DNA of 64,000 bases from Alteromonas sp. 1_MG-2023 (GTDB lineage Bacteria > Pseudomonadota > Gammaproteobacteria > Enterobacterales > Alteromonadaceae): NCBI RefSeq assembly GCF_030547075.1, contig NZ_JAUOQH010000004.1, positions 62,001-126,000 of the forward strand, read 5' to 3'. The translations under genes and the position numbers were made by a program. Numbering within the stretch: the first letter of the stretch is position 1; every line of letters starts with the position of its first letter. This document shows positions 27,834 to 37,236 of this stretch, one piece after another. The notes beneath the pieces are model-generated. The model saw only the letters and a list, made by a program, of their open reading frames with translations. It was not told the origin of the DNA and did no database searches.

Positions 27834-29898
27834 CGGCCGTGCTCGTTATTTTGTGCGAAACTTTTACATTCACCACTTTTGCGGCGGTGGGTTCAAGGTT
27901 TACGGCTGACAATTTAGTATCAACGGCAGTTTCTTCTTCTAATACCTGTTTACCTAAAATCTGTGCATCTAAAGTCTGAGTATCTAAAACAAGCGCATCT
28001 AACATTAGCTCAGCAATGTCTTTTACTTGTGGGCGGGGCTCTACAACCCCCTCAAGCATTAAGCTACATTGCGGGCAGCCCACTGCGATAATGTCAGCCT
28101 TGGTAGCTTTAGCGTCTTCCATTCGCATATCGGGAATGCGCTGCGTGCCGGGTATGTCGGTAATGGGGGCACCGCCACCGCCGCCGCAACAGCGCGCTTT
28201 CGTTTTGCTTCGCTCCATTTCTTTTATACTAATGCCCATCGCTTCTAGTAAGTACCTAGGGGCATCGTATTCGCCGTTGTATCGGCCTAAATAGCATGGG
28301 TCGTGATAAGTAAGCGATAAGGCTTTATCGGTGCTTAAGCTTAGCTTTTGGCTTTTTACTAATTCGGCGAAAAAGCCGGTGTGGTGATACACATCGTAAT
28401 TGCCGCCAAAATCACCGTATTCATTTTTAAGGCAATGAAAGGCATGAGGGTCGGCGGTAACAATATGCTTGAATTTATACTGGGCCATGGTGGCAATATT
28501 GGTTTTCGCCAAGCGCTGGAAAGTGGCTTCATCACCTAGTCTGCGTGCGGGGTCGCCGCTGTCGCATTCGCTATCGCCTAATACCGCAAAATCTACGTTA
28601 GCCGCGCGCAATAAACTTACCATGGCACGCAAGGTGCGTTGGTTTCGCATGTCGAAGGCGGCATCGCCTATCCACAATAATACGTCTGCTTGTTCTACCT
28701 GTTGGCCAAATATGGGTAAGTTCTGATCTGCTGCCCAGTTCATTCGGCTGTTTGGCGCATAGCCATTGGGGTTGTCGGTGGTTTTTAAGTTCTCGAGTAA
28801 CTCGGCACCTTTGCCCGGGGTTTGGCCTTTTTCTAAGGTTTCAAAACGGCGCATATCAACAATGGCGTCTACATGTTCAATCATCATGGGGCATTCTTGG
28901 ACACAGGCCCGGCAGGTGGTGCAAGACCATACGGTTTCAGATGGCACTAGCACGTTCACAATAGGAATAATCGCGCCGCCTTTATGAGTTCCTGCCTGCA
29001 CGCCAGGGTAGGGGCTGCCAGCAAACTGGGCATCGCTGCCTCCGGCCATGCCAACTACCATGTCTTGAATAAGCTTTTTGGGGTTAAGCGGTTGGCCTGC
29101 GGCAAAGGCAGGGCAGGCTTTTTCACATCGACCGCATTCTACGCATGCGTCGAAGCTAAGGAGCTGGTTCCATTTAAAGTCTTCAGGCTTTTCTACACCT
29201 AGCTTCCCTGTTTCAAGGTGAATGCTTTCAAGGTTAATGCTTTTAAGACCCGTTGAGCGCCCGCCGCCAAAGCGTTCTTGCCTGCGGTGAAAGCCTAAAT
29301 GCAGTGCGCCAGCAAAGGCGTGCTTCATGGGGCCGCCCCAAGCCATGCCTAAATACATTTCGCCCACGCCCCACGTTATGCCAATCAATAACACCACGGC
29401 CAATAACCAACCGCCTGTGTTTGTGGGTAATAGGCCGGTGGCGGGTAAGCTTAAAATAAAGAAGCTACTTGCATAGGTTAACAAGCTATAGGGCAAGCGC
29501 GACCACGGCCCTTTAGACAAATTAGGCGGTGGGTTCCTGCGCCGTAAAAACACAAACACAGCGCCAATAAACATAAGGGCGCTACTGGCTAACAAAGCAT
29601 AATTTAAAACAGGGCCTGATATGCCGAATAGGTAAATGCTCAGCACTAAAATAGTGGTTAAAACGAAGCCGCCCGCGGTGGCCACGTGGGTATTTGAAAT
29701 GTATTTGTCGCTCGCGACTACGTGATGAAGGTCTACTAAATAGCGCCTTGGAATAGAAAGTAACCCAGCCCAATGCACAGTAGAAGCTTGTCCTTGTCGC
29801 CACAAACGTACGCGGCGGCCTGCGCCAACTAGCGTAAGCAATACCGACACTAACAACAGTACAAATAATACAGACGGTAAAAAATCATCAGCAAACAT
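27826..29898 (-). CDS. dgcB: DgcB-like membrane iron-sulfur protein of dimethylglycine catabolism
   Basis: This 690-residue protein has N-terminal membrane helices (residues 5-25, then several in 80-190). A pair of 4Fe-4S motifs follows (CVECGRCEKACP and CTTCRACVQECP), then two CCG-type domains, one ending in RCCGGGGGAP, as in heterodisulfide reductase subunit D and GlpC. In Pseudomonas dgcB is needed with dgcA to demethylate dimethylglycine to sarcosine, and it likely moves electrons to the membrane. It lies 147 bp downstream of dgcA. The C-terminal 60 residues are a variable Leu/Val/Asp-rich tail. Confidence 0.88.
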   Translation of the reverse strand: MFADDFLPSVLFVLLLVSVLLTLVGAGRRVRLWRQGQASTVHWAGLLSIPRRYLVDLHHVVASDKYISNTHVATAGGFVLTTILVLSIYLFGISGPVLNYALLASSALMFIGAVFVFLRRRNPPPNLSKGPWSRLPYSLLTYASSFFILSLPATGLLPTNTGGWLLAVVLLIGITWGVGEMYLGMAWGGPMKHAFAGALHLGFHRRQERFGGGRSTGLKSINLESIHLETGKLGVEKPEDFKWNQLLSFDACVECGRCEKACPAFAAGQPLNPKKLIQDMVVGMAGGSDAQFAGSPYPGVQAGTHKGGAIIPIVNVLVPSETVWSCTTCRACVQECPMMIEHVDAIVDMRRFETLEKGQTPGKGAELLENLKTTDNPNGYAPNSRMNWAADQNLPIFGQQVEQADVLLWIGDAAFDMRNQRTLRAMVSLLRAANVDFAVLGDSECDSGDPARRLGDEATFQRLAKTNIATMAQYKFKHIVTADPHAFHCLKNEYGDFGGNYDVYHHTGFFAELVKSQKLSLSTDKALSLTYHDPCYLGRYNGEYDAPRYLLEAMGISIKEMERSKTKARCCGGGGGAPITDIPGTQRIPDMRMEDAKATKADIIAVGCPQCSLMLEGVVEPRPQVKDIAELMLDALVLDTQTLDAQILGKQVLEEETAVDTKLSAVNLEPTAAKVVNVKVSHKITSTADV

Positions 29899-30045
29899 GA
29901 CAAAACCTACATTGGTTAGATTTCTTATTTTTAATGGCCAACCCCATGGGCTGATTGGCTGTGTACAGCGCTGCTATAGAAAGCGATATTGTGGAAAAGC
30001 CGGCTAAGGAAAAGCAGGCCATTAACGCCATACTTTTCCATTTCA

Positions 30046-32106
30046 TTAGAAATCTTTGCATAGCCTTAAGGCGTCATAAATGGCGGCGTGTGTATTACGC
30101 TGAGCTACACAGTCGCCAATTCTATACAGCAAATAGCCGCTCGCTTCTTCTGCAAGCATAGGTTGTGGCTTTGCGTCATATAGGGCTTCAATATCCATTT
30201 GCCCTTTGTTGCGAGAGTCTTGCTTAAGTTGGTAGTACAGCAGTTCGTCGGGGCGGGTACCGTTTTCTACTACAACTTGGTCCACCACCCGTTCTTCTTG
30301 CTGCCCTGTGTATTCGTTTTCAAGCACGGCCACAAGTTTGTCGCCTTCCTTGTATACCTTTTCTAGTAACAAGTCAGAGGTCATGATGACTTCGCGCTCG
30401 TACAAGCTGCGATAATAAGTGGGGAAGGTGGTGCCGCCTACCGCTGCACCTGGCTTAATATCATCGGTAACTACTTCTACCAAAGCGCCGTTGTGGGCCA
30501 AGAAGTCGGCAACCGATAACCCGCTGAATTCGCATATGGTGTCGTACACTAATACGTTTTTACCTGGCGGTATTTCGCCATTTAAAATATCCCATGAACT
30601 TACCACCAAGCCGTCATCAGCACCCCAATGTGGGTTTTGATTAATGAACGGCGTCGCGCCGGTGGCCAGAATGACTACATCGGCATTAAATCCGCGAATA
30701 CTGGCTTCATCGGCAGCGGTATTAAGCTGAATATCTACCCCTAATCGCGCAAGTTCTAGGGCGAACCAGCGAGTAATGCCTGCTATTTGGTCGCGCTGCG
30801 GCGCTTTGGCGGCAATAGAAATTTGCCCGCCTAGCTCACTGTTTTTTTCTATTAGGGTTACTTTATGGCCGCGTTCAGCGCTAACGCGGGCCGCTTCCAT
30901 GCCCGCAGGGCCGCCACCTATAATTACCACTGTGCGAATAGGGCCGTCGGTTTTTTGAATAATATGGGGCATGGTAGATTCGCGGGAAGTGGCCGCATTT
31001 TGAATGCAAAGTACATCTAACCCTTGGTATTGGCGGTCTATGCAATAGTTCGCGCCCACGCACTGCTTTATTTGATCAACCTGGTTAAGCTTAATTTTGG
31101 TAATGAGATGCGGGTCGGCAATATGCGCCCGAGTCATGCCAACAAAGTCTACGTAGCCTGCTTCTAGTATGCGCTGCGCTTGGTTAGGATCTTTAATATT
31201 TTGTGCGTGCATCACCGGCACGCTCACCACTTCTTTAATGCCCGCCGCTAGGTGCAAAAATGGTTCTGGTGGGTAGCTCATGTTAGGAATAACGTTAGCA
31301 AGGGTATTGTGGGTATCGCAGCCCGAGCCTACCACGCTGAAAAAGTCGAGCAGGCCGGTATTGTTGTAATAGGCCGCTATTTCTTTCATGTCGTCGTGGT
31401 TAAGGCCATCGGCGTGAAATTCATCGCCGGTAATGCGTAAACCTACGGCGAAATCGCGTCCTACTTCTTCACGTACGGCTTTTAGCACTTCCATGCCAAA
31501 GCGCATGCGGTTTTCAAAGCTACCGCCCCATTCATCGGTGCGCTGGTTTACCCGAGGGCTCCAAAATTGGTCGATTAAATGCTGGTGTACTGCAGAAAGC
31601 TCAATGCCATCTAAACCGCCTGCTTTCGCACGGCCAGCAGCTTTGGCGAAGTCGCCAATAATGCGCTGCATTTCTTCTATTTCAATGGTTTTGCAGGTAG
31701 CACGGTGTACTGGTTCACGAATACCACTTGGACTAAGCAAGGTGCTCCAATTGCCCCCGTCCCATCTAGAGCGTCGGCCCATATGCGTAATTTGAATCAT
31801 AATTTTGCCGCCGTGTTTGTGCACGGCATCGGCTAAATTTTGAAAATGAGGAATAATACGGTCGGTAGATAAATTAACGGATTTCCACCAATCTTGAGGG
31901 CTATCAATAGACACCACGCTCGACCCGCCACAAATACAAAGCCCTACGCCACCTTTGGCTTTCTCTTCGTAATATTTTACGTAGCGTTCTGTGGTCATGC
32001 CGCCTTCGGTGGCATACACCTCTGCGTGAGCAGTACTCACTACTCGATTTCGAATAGTCAGTTTATTAATTGCTAATGGCTTAAATAAGGCTTCAAACTG
32101 CGCCAT
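30046..32106 (-). CDS. dgcA: DgcA-like dimethylglycine demethylase (old-yellow-enzyme fused to FAD domain)
   Basis: This 686-residue flavoprotein has an N-terminal NADH:flavin oxidoreductase barrel (FKPLAINKLTIRNRVV, GIELSAVHQHLIDQFWSPRVN). A C-terminal FAD/NAD(P) domain follows (VVIIGGGPAGMEAARVSAERG, near residue 390). This is the trimethylamine-dehydrogenase-like architecture of DgcA. A cysteine cluster consistent with a 4Fe-4S site lies between (CVGANYCIDRQ, VLCIQNAATSRE). It would oxidise dimethylglycine to sarcosine and formaldehyde-level carbon. The neighbouring dgcB and ETF genes support the assignment over other members of the superfamily. Confidence 0.88.
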   Translation of the reverse strand: MAQFEALFKPLAINKLTIRNRVVSTAHAEVYATEGGMTTERYVKYYEEKAKGGVGLCICGGSSVVSIDSPQDWWKSVNLSTDRIIPHFQNLADAVHKHGGKIMIQITHMGRRSRWDGGNWSTLLSPSGIREPVHRATCKTIEIEEMQRIIGDFAKAAGRAKAGGLDGIELSAVHQHLIDQFWSPRVNQRTDEWGGSFENRMRFGMEVLKAVREEVGRDFAVGLRITGDEFHADGLNHDDMKEIAAYYNNTGLLDFFSVVGSGCDTHNTLANVIPNMSYPPEPFLHLAAGIKEVVSVPVMHAQNIKDPNQAQRILEAGYVDFVGMTRAHIADPHLITKIKLNQVDQIKQCVGANYCIDRQYQGLDVLCIQNAATSRESTMPHIIQKTDGPIRTVVIIGGGPAGMEAARVSAERGHKVTLIEKNSELGGQISIAAKAPQRDQIAGITRWFALELARLGVDIQLNTAADEASIRGFNADVVILATGATPFINQNPHWGADDGLVVSSWDILNGEIPPGKNVLVYDTICEFSGLSVADFLAHNGALVEVVTDDIKPGAAVGGTTFPTYYRSLYEREVIMTSDLLLEKVYKEGDKLVAVLENEYTGQQEERVVDQVVVENGTRPDELLYYQLKQDSRNKGQMDIEALYDAKPQPMLAEEASGYLLYRIGDCVAQRNTHAAIYDALRLCKDF

Positions 32107-32163
32107 GGTGTTCCCTCAAGAAATACATATTTGCTACTTAGTGTTTCAATCAATATGGTGTGG

Positions 32164-32694
32164 CTACAAAGGAGACACTTCAAAAATGCCATAGTCGCAG
32201 CCTTCTTCGGCGGCGCATTGGGTTTGTTCAGCTTGGGTTTTTACCGTGTAACCTAGACTTTGGGCTATTTGATCCATAGCGCCAGCAAACCAGCCGGTAA
32301 ACATATAATCGACCTTGCGGTTCACATTGCCGTACTGATAAACAAAGGCGGAGTTTTCTAAGCGAACTCGGGCAGTGCCCGCTTTTAAATCGAGAGCTTC
32401 GGTAATGAAAAAGCCCCAGCCGCGCTGAGATAAACGCTTCATGTAATGCTCAAATACCGCCTCGCCAGATATGCCGTGGGCTTCTGCTTCTTTTTCGCAC
32501 CAGTAATAGGCCGATTTATAGCCTGCTTTGTAAAGAATGTCGGCGTACTTTTCTGCGCCAATTTCTTCTTCAATACCCATGTGGTTATTCACAAAAAAGT
32601 GGCGTGGTACATAAAGCATGGGTAGGGCGTCGGTGGTCCATACGCCTGTTTTATCGTCTACTTGTATTGGCATTTCAGGGCTGTGATACGACAT
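32164..32694 (-). CDS. DUF5943 (V4R-like) protein of the betaine locus
   Basis: The protein starts at MSYHSPEMPIQ, preceded by GGGGAGA at the right spacing; an in-frame GTG five codons upstream would overlap the dipeptidase. At 176 residues it matches the DUF5943 protein located beside dgcA in Pseudomonas. The C-terminal half, with LSQRGWGFFITEALD and AEEGCDYGIF, resembles a 4-vinyl-reductase (V4R) domain. Its function is unknown; a role in dimethylglycine or one-carbon handling is inferred only from conserved position. It lies 2 bp after the dipeptidase stop. Confidence 0.75.
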   Translation of the reverse strand: MSYHSPEMPIQVDDKTGVWTTDALPMLYVPRHFFVNNHMGIEEEIGAEKYADILYKAGYKSAYYWCEKEAEAHGISGEAVFEHYMKRLSQRGWGFFITEALDLKAGTARVRLENSAFVYQYGNVNRKVDYMFTGWFAGAMDQIAQSLGYTVKTQAEQTQCAAEEGCDYGIFEVSPL

Positions 32695-32696
32695 AA

Positions 32697-33677
32697 TTAT
32701 TCTCCCCACACTTGTTTTAGAACGTTAACCCAATTTTCACCCATCACCTTTTTGATTTTTTGCTCCGACCAACCGTGTTTTAACATGGTGGCGGTTAAAT
32801 TGGGGAACTCGCCAAGGGTACGAATACCAAGTGGGTTCACAATTTTTCCAAAGTTAGTGAGGTTACGTGCGTAGCCTTTGTCGTGAGTAAGCATGTCGAA
32901 GAAGGCTTTGTCGTGGCCTTGGGTGAAATCTGTGCCAATACCTACACAATCGACTCCTGCAATATCAATCACGTAGTCCATGGCTTCTACGTAATCGTCT
33001 ACGGTGGAGTCGATGCCTTTTGCCAAGAAAGGCGCAAACATGGTTACCCCAATAAAGCCGTTTCTGTCGGCAATGAATTTAAGTTCTTCGTCTGACTTAT
33101 TGCGAGGATGATCTTTTAAGCCTGATGGCAAACAGTGGGAGTAACACACAGGTTTGGTAGATGCTTCAATGACTTCAATTGAGGTTTGTGGGCCTACGTG
33201 GCTTAGGTCGCACATAATACCTACGCGATTCATTTCGGCTACAATTTCACGGCCAAAACCCGATAGGCCACCGTCGCGTTCATAACAACCCGTACCCACT
33301 AAGTTTTGTGTGTTGTAGGCCATTTGCACTATGCCTACACCCAGCTTTTTAAATATTTCTACATAGCCAATTTGATCTTCAAAAGCATTCGCATTTTGAA
33401 AACCTAAAATAATGCCGGTTTTACCAAGAGCCTTTGCGGTGGCGATATCAGCAGTTTTAGTTACTGGCATGATCAAGTCGCTGTCGGTTTCAAAGTACTG
33501 ATTAAATTCCACAATGTTATCTATGGTGCTTTTAAAACCTTCCCATACAGATACGGTGCAGTTAGCTGCGGTTAGGCCGCCGCGATGCATGTCTTCAAAC
33601 AAATCTCGGTTCCATTTAGCTATCACTAAACCGTCGAATATTATCGAGCTGTCGTGCAACTCTTTTGCGTCTTGCAT
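32697..33677 (-). CDS. Membrane dipeptidase family (M19) hydrolase
   Basis: This 326-residue protein belongs to the renal dipeptidase / M19 family. Metal-ligand motifs appear in order: an N-terminal DGLVIAKWN segment, CDLSHVGPQTS, VCYSHCLPSG, and a VDCVGIGTDFTQG with a C-terminal Asp. No signal peptide is present. Pseudomonas has an M19 dipeptidase first in its dgc operon, so the role may be in releasing or processing a betaine-related amide, but the substrate is not established. It is the promoter-proximal gene of the leftward dgc operon. A ribosome binding site AAGGAA precedes the ATG, and a candidate operator lies about 100 bp upstream. Confidence 0.85.
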   Translation of the reverse strand: MQDAKELHDSSIIFDGLVIAKWNRDLFEDMHRGGLTAANCTVSVWEGFKSTIDNIVEFNQYFETDSDLIMPVTKTADIATAKALGKTGIILGFQNANAFEDQIGYVEIFKKLGVGIVQMAYNTQNLVGTGCYERDGGLSGFGREIVAEMNRVGIMCDLSHVGPQTSIEVIEASTKPVCYSHCLPSGLKDHPRNKSDEELKFIADRNGFIGVTMFAPFLAKGIDSTVDDYVEAMDYVIDIAGVDCVGIGTDFTQGHDKAFFDMLTHDKGYARNLTNFGKIVNPLGIRTLGEFPNLTATMLKHGWSEQKIKKVMGENWVNVLKQVWGE

Positions 33678-33775
33678 GGGAAATTCCTTAACTAAAAGCC
33701 GCTTTTAAAATGTGCTTCGTGCTTACGATTTGGAAATTAGAATAGCACTAGCAAAATGGGCGATTAGAGCTAATA

Positions 33776-33801
33776 CGACTCATTATTTGCTAAATGCGTC
33801 G
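33776..33801. promoter_or_regulatory. Candidate GbdR-type operator upstream of the dgc operon
   Basis: A 26-bp inverted repeat runs from CGACTCAT (33776-33783) to ATGCGTCG (33794-33801). The arms match at 7 of 8 positions. A 26-bp site with the same spacing and 22 identical bases lies at 48336-48361, upstream of the BCCT gene. The two are the only copies I found. The link to GbdR is inferred from the two target operons. Confidence 0.6.
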
Positions 33802-34113
33802 CGCCCTTAAGTTTAAAAGCAGTTAAGTGCTGTTAAGTGAAAATTAATATCGACGGAAAATTCACTGATGAGATTTGAGAAAGCTAAATAGGTGAGGGGG
33901 CTTTGTAGAAATAAGCTTGAATAAGGGTAATGCTAACGTGAAGTTTGTATGTTTACAGGTAGGATGCTGACTTCTCGAAGAGCGTTTTACTGTTTACTTT
34001 TGAGCGAGGCGATTGTAATTTTATGCTTGATTTATAAATCTTTGGTAGTGAGTGGGTACTTACTTAAGGGTTTGTTTCCACAGATGCTAAGTGTACGCTA
34101 CTTGCCTATGTGC

Positions 34114-34141
34114 AAATAAAAGGCGCCTTGAAATAAGGCGC
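34114..34141 (-). terminator. Rho-independent terminator after gbdR
   Basis: Reading leftward, a 7-bp perfect stem (GCGCCTT / AAGGCGC, 34123-34141) with a 5-nt loop is followed by TTTTATTTG. It lies 27 bp beyond the gbdR stop. Confidence 0.7.
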
Positions 34142-34167
34142 GCTCCTAAGCAAAAAGCATGACGCTT

Positions 34168-35238
34168 TTAGCCGCATTCTAATTGAGTCGGGGGAAACTG
34201 GTGAAGTTTTACCGTGCCATAGGTCGATTCGCCGCCACTGGCATTATCGAATTGTAGGCCTCGGTTTGCACGTTCTTCTCGCGGTGGAATTTTAAATGCA
34301 TTGCGATAACATTTACTGAAATGAGGGGTAGATACAAATCCGCAGCAAATAGCTACTTCAATAATAGAAATATTGGTTTGCTTAATAAGTTGCCTTGCGC
34401 GAGTTAAACGAATTTGCATGTAATACCGATGAGGAGAGCAGTGCAAATAGCGTTGAAACAAACGTTCTAGTTGCCTGCGAGACAAGTTCACAAAACCGGC
34501 TAGCTCGTTTAGGTTCAAAGGTTCTTCAATATTCGCTTCCATCAAATGCACGATATCTTGAAGCTTAGACTGATTAGCGCCTACAACATGCTGAAGCGGA
34601 ATGCGCTGCATTTCTGACTCGTCGCGAATATGTTCATGGGCGAACATTTCACAAATCGCAATTTGCAGCTCTTTTCCGTATTCTCTGCCAATAAGGCAAA
34701 GCATCAAGTCCATAGGGGCTGTGCCACCGGAACTACACCAACGTTTATGTTCAATGGTGTAGAGTTGGTTGGTGCTTTTGATTTTGGGGAAGTCTTCTTG
34801 CCAGCTGGCTAGCATTTCCCAGTGAATGGTGCAGTTTACGTTATCTAGCAATCCCGCTTTTGCTAATGCATAACTTCCCGTGCAAATACCACCTAAAATC
34901 ACGTTCTTTCTGGCTAAGTAATTTAACCAGTTCAAATCGAGTTTGGTAATACCTTCTTTCACCGCAACGCCGCCGCAAACCATTACCGCCGAGTAGCTCT
35001 CATGGTTTTCGTACCTGGCACTTACGTTCACACTCAAACCATCACTGGCAACAACGGGCTCACCGCTGGCGCTTATGGTAGCCCAGGTGTACAAGGTTTT
35101 ACCTGAAAGGTGGTTTGCCATGCGCAAAGGTTCAATAGCAGATGTCAATGCCATCATGGTGAAATTTGGCAGTAACAAAAAGCCAATATGACGAACACGG
35201 TCGCCCTTTCCTTCGTACTTTGTCTGTATAGGTATCAT
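34168..35238 (-). CDS. gbdR: GbdR-like AraC-family activator of betaine catabolism
   Basis: This 356-residue protein combines an N-terminal DJ-1/GATase-like domain (HIGFLLLPNFTMMALTSAIE, ILGGICTGSYALAKAGLL) with a C-terminal AraC double helix-turn-helix (LNELAGFVNLSRRQLERLFQ and IIEVAICCGFVSTPHFSKCY). This is the GbdR type, which in Pseudomonas senses glycine betaine and dimethylglycine and activates gbc, dgc and sox genes. Its place between the dgc operon and gbcA supports the name. The gene has its own leftward unit ended by the hairpin at 34114-34141. Confidence 0.85.
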   Translation of the reverse strand: MIPIQTKYEGKGDRVRHIGFLLLPNFTMMALTSAIEPLRMANHLSGKTLYTWATISASGEPVVASDGLSVNVSARYENHESYSAVMVCGGVAVKEGITKLDLNWLNYLARKNVILGGICTGSYALAKAGLLDNVNCTIHWEMLASWQEDFPKIKSTNQLYTIEHKRWCSSGGTAPMDLMLCLIGREYGKELQIAICEMFAHEHIRDESEMQRIPLQHVVGANQSKLQDIVHLMEANIEEPLNLNELAGFVNLSRRQLERLFQRYLHCSPHRYYMQIRLTRARQLIKQTNISIIEVAICCGFVSTPHFSKCYRNAFKIPPREERANRGLQFDNASGGESTYGTVKLHQFPPTQLECG

Positions 35239-35617
35239 TGCATTAGCCTCTAGCTTGCCATGTTTTTATTATTTTTAGTGGGTCTATTTTTTGATCAAAA
35301 TTTGATTCAAATAACAGTCAAATTAGCGATGAGGCTAGGTGACGATTATTGAATCACTACAGGCAAATGCAGTATAAAAATAACGACTTTATCTATTCTA
35401 ATTGCGTCATTTTTATTCAAAATACAAAGTTATTGATGTTTTATTACACAAAACGAAAGTTTTTTCTACAACGAATGTGCGCTCTCGTTAGTTTGTGTGT
35501 ACAGGTCGATAAAATTAGTATGGTGAAAGCTGGTTGATTTAGGTCTCTTAGGTTAAACCTCTTGTTTTGTATCTTTCAGCTAAGCCCTTTTAGTCAAAGC
35601 CCTTTTAGTTAAAGGCC
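35239..35617. other. Noncoding region between gbdR and gbcA
   Basis: This 379-bp AT-rich gap holds no supported gene. A 62-codon plus-strand frame at 35349-35537 has no features of a real protein. A tandem 15-bp duplication (35583-35612, AGCCCTTTTAGT twice) lies just before the gbcA stop, followed by a near-palindrome AGTTAAAGGCCTTAACT that could act as a weak terminator for gbcA. Confidence 0.5.
35583..35612. repeat. Two-copy 15-bp tandem repeat
   Basis: The unit is AGCCCTTTTAGT[C/T]AA, occurring at 35583-35597 and 35598-35612 with a single mismatch, just downstream of gbcA. Confidence 0.7.
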
Positions 35618-36895
35618 TTAACTGCGAGAAGTTGATGCCGCAATGTTCACTTGCATGGTATAACTAAACCAGTCGATAAAGTTAATCACACCAAACTCAT
35701 AAGTCGCAGAATATGGGCCTGGTTGATAGGCTATCGAATTAATGCCTCGTTGGTTGTTTTCTACTAAACGTCTGTCTTGTTTATTGGTTTCATCCCATAC
35801 GTAAGTAAGTCTTTCAGTGTCGTAATCTACGCCTTCAACTGCGTCTTTATTAACTACCCACTTTGTCGTTACTTCGGTTTTACGTGGTCCTAGGGGCTTA
35901 ACTTGAAAGGCAACAATATGATCGCTTTGTGCATGGTTCCACGAATTAGGCAGGTGCAAAATACGCATGGAGCCTAACTCAGGGTTTTTAATCCTTCCCA
36001 TTAATTTCTTTACCGCTAATTGGCCATCTACTGTCATTGCTAGCGTGCCCTCTTTTAGCGGCATGCGAACAATGCGGTTGCGCTTAGCGTATCCGTGAGA
36101 AACATGCTTATGAGGAATGGCTTCGGCGTCCCATAGGGCTTGCTTTGACGCTACTAAAAACTTAAATTCATCGCTGGCTCTTGGGTCTTCCGTATCGTCC
36201 CACTCTAATAACGAGCCCAAAAGCTCTGGATGCGAGCCGCTACAGTGATAACACTCACGGTTATTTTCTATTACCAGTTTCCAATTTGCCTCTTCTACTA
36301 TGGTCTTTTCAACGGCCACTTTTGCATTTTCTAAATCGTAGGGTTCAAGGTAATGGGTAAGATCTTCAAAGAAATCATCAATATTGGTTGGGTTGTCGCT
36401 AAGTGAGATATAAATGTACCCGCCCGCATTTCGACAATGAACGGGGCGTAAACCGTATTTCGATTTATCAAAATCGTCGCCCATGTCGGTGCCAGCATAA
36501 AGTAAGTTGCCGTCTAGTTCGTACGTCCACTGGTGGTACGAACACACTAGCTTGGCGGCTTTACCTTTTTCGGTTAGACACAGTTTCGAGCCGCGATGTC
36601 TGCAAACATTATGGAATGCGCGTACTTCGCCGTTTTGATCGCGCACTATCGTGATGGGGCTATTGCCAATTTGCTGAGTCATGAAATTGCCCTTTTTGGG
36701 AATTTCGCAGCTAAGCCCTACAAATAACCATTCTTTTTGAAATATTTGCTCCATTTCAATATCGAAGTTGGCTTGCTCGGTGTAGAAGGGCTGGGGTAGC
36801 GACAATGACACTGGGTGCGCTTTTAGGCTATCCGCTATCGCTTGCTCTTTGGTACAAGGTATTGTCGAACTCGGTATAATGTTTAGGTTTGCCAT
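35618..36895 (-). CDS. gbcA: GbcA-like glycine betaine monooxygenase, Rieske oxygenase subunit
   Basis: This 425-residue ring-hydroxylating-type oxygenase has a Rieske 2Fe-2S motif (C98-R-H100 ... C118-SY-H121). The mononuclear iron motif follows (NNRECYHCSGSH with H217 and H222). GbcA with its reductase GbcB converts glycine betaine to dimethylglycine and formaldehyde. The reductase gene gbcB lies divergently at 37237, and downstream steps (dgcA, sox) are present, which supports this over other Rieske demethylases such as stachydrine or carnitine enzymes. Confidence 0.9.
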   Translation of the reverse strand: MANLNIIPSSTIPCTKEQAIADSLKAHPVSLSLPQPFYTEQANFDIEMEQIFQKEWLFVGLSCEIPKKGNFMTQQIGNSPITIVRDQNGEVRAFHNVCRHRGSKLCLTEKGKAAKLVCSYHQWTYELDGNLLYAGTDMGDDFDKSKYGLRPVHCRNAGGYIYISLSDNPTNIDDFFEDLTHYLEPYDLENAKVAVEKTIVEEANWKLVIENNRECYHCSGSHPELLGSLLEWDDTEDPRASDEFKFLVASKQALWDAEAIPHKHVSHGYAKRNRIVRMPLKEGTLAMTVDGQLAVKKLMGRIKNPELGSMRILHLPNSWNHAQSDHIVAFQVKPLGPRKTEVTTKWVVNKDAVEGVDYDTERLTYVWDETNKQDRRLVENNQRGINSIAYQPGPYSATYEFGVINFIDWFSYTMQVNIAASTSRS

Positions 36896-37236
36896 TCTAT
36901 GTGTTTCCTTGCCCTGTATAGTTTCCAGCTTTTTTATATGGTTAGGCTGGTGGAGTGTAGGTTTGTACAGAGCCTTTGTATGTTCGACATATGCTCTACC
37001 TGAATTTTGTGATTTTGCAGCGCCTTAGTGATTAAAGCATTGCCAAAAACGACAAAACTAGCGTGCAATTCCGACCTATCCCGTTTTTTCTTAATCCGTT
37101 TAATTTGCGCAAGCGAGTTTCGATTTTTACTGTTGGTGTTATTGGTTATAGGCTTGTCGTTTTTGAATAAGTGGGGCAATTCCTACTAGTAGATATTGAG
37201 CGCATATCCTGTTTAGTTTTATGGAATGTGTTCGCA
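36896..37236. promoter_or_regulatory. Divergent promoter region gbcA/gbcB
   Basis: This 341-bp gap lies between the gbcA start and the gbcB start. It must hold both promoters. The frame running through 36934-37179 on the minus strand is not convincing as a gene. I could not find the 26-bp dyad seen upstream of the dgc and BCCT units here, so regulation of gbcA/B may use a different site. Confidence 0.45.

Larger units (their letters stand above)
33678..34167. other. Noncoding region between dipeptidase-dgc operon and gbdR
   Basis: This 490-bp gap holds the candidate operator at 33776-33801 and the gbdR terminator at 34114-34141. I see no gene in it. It should contain the promoter of the dipeptidase-dgc operon. 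Confidence 0.6.

Noticed and set aside
35349..35537. 62-codon frame between gbdR and gbcA
   Set aside because: AT-rich, composition unlike a real protein, no ribosome binding site or neighbour link.
36934..37179. 81-codon minus-strand frame upstream of gbcA
   Set aside because: It fills the promoter region of gbcA/gbcB and has no family features.
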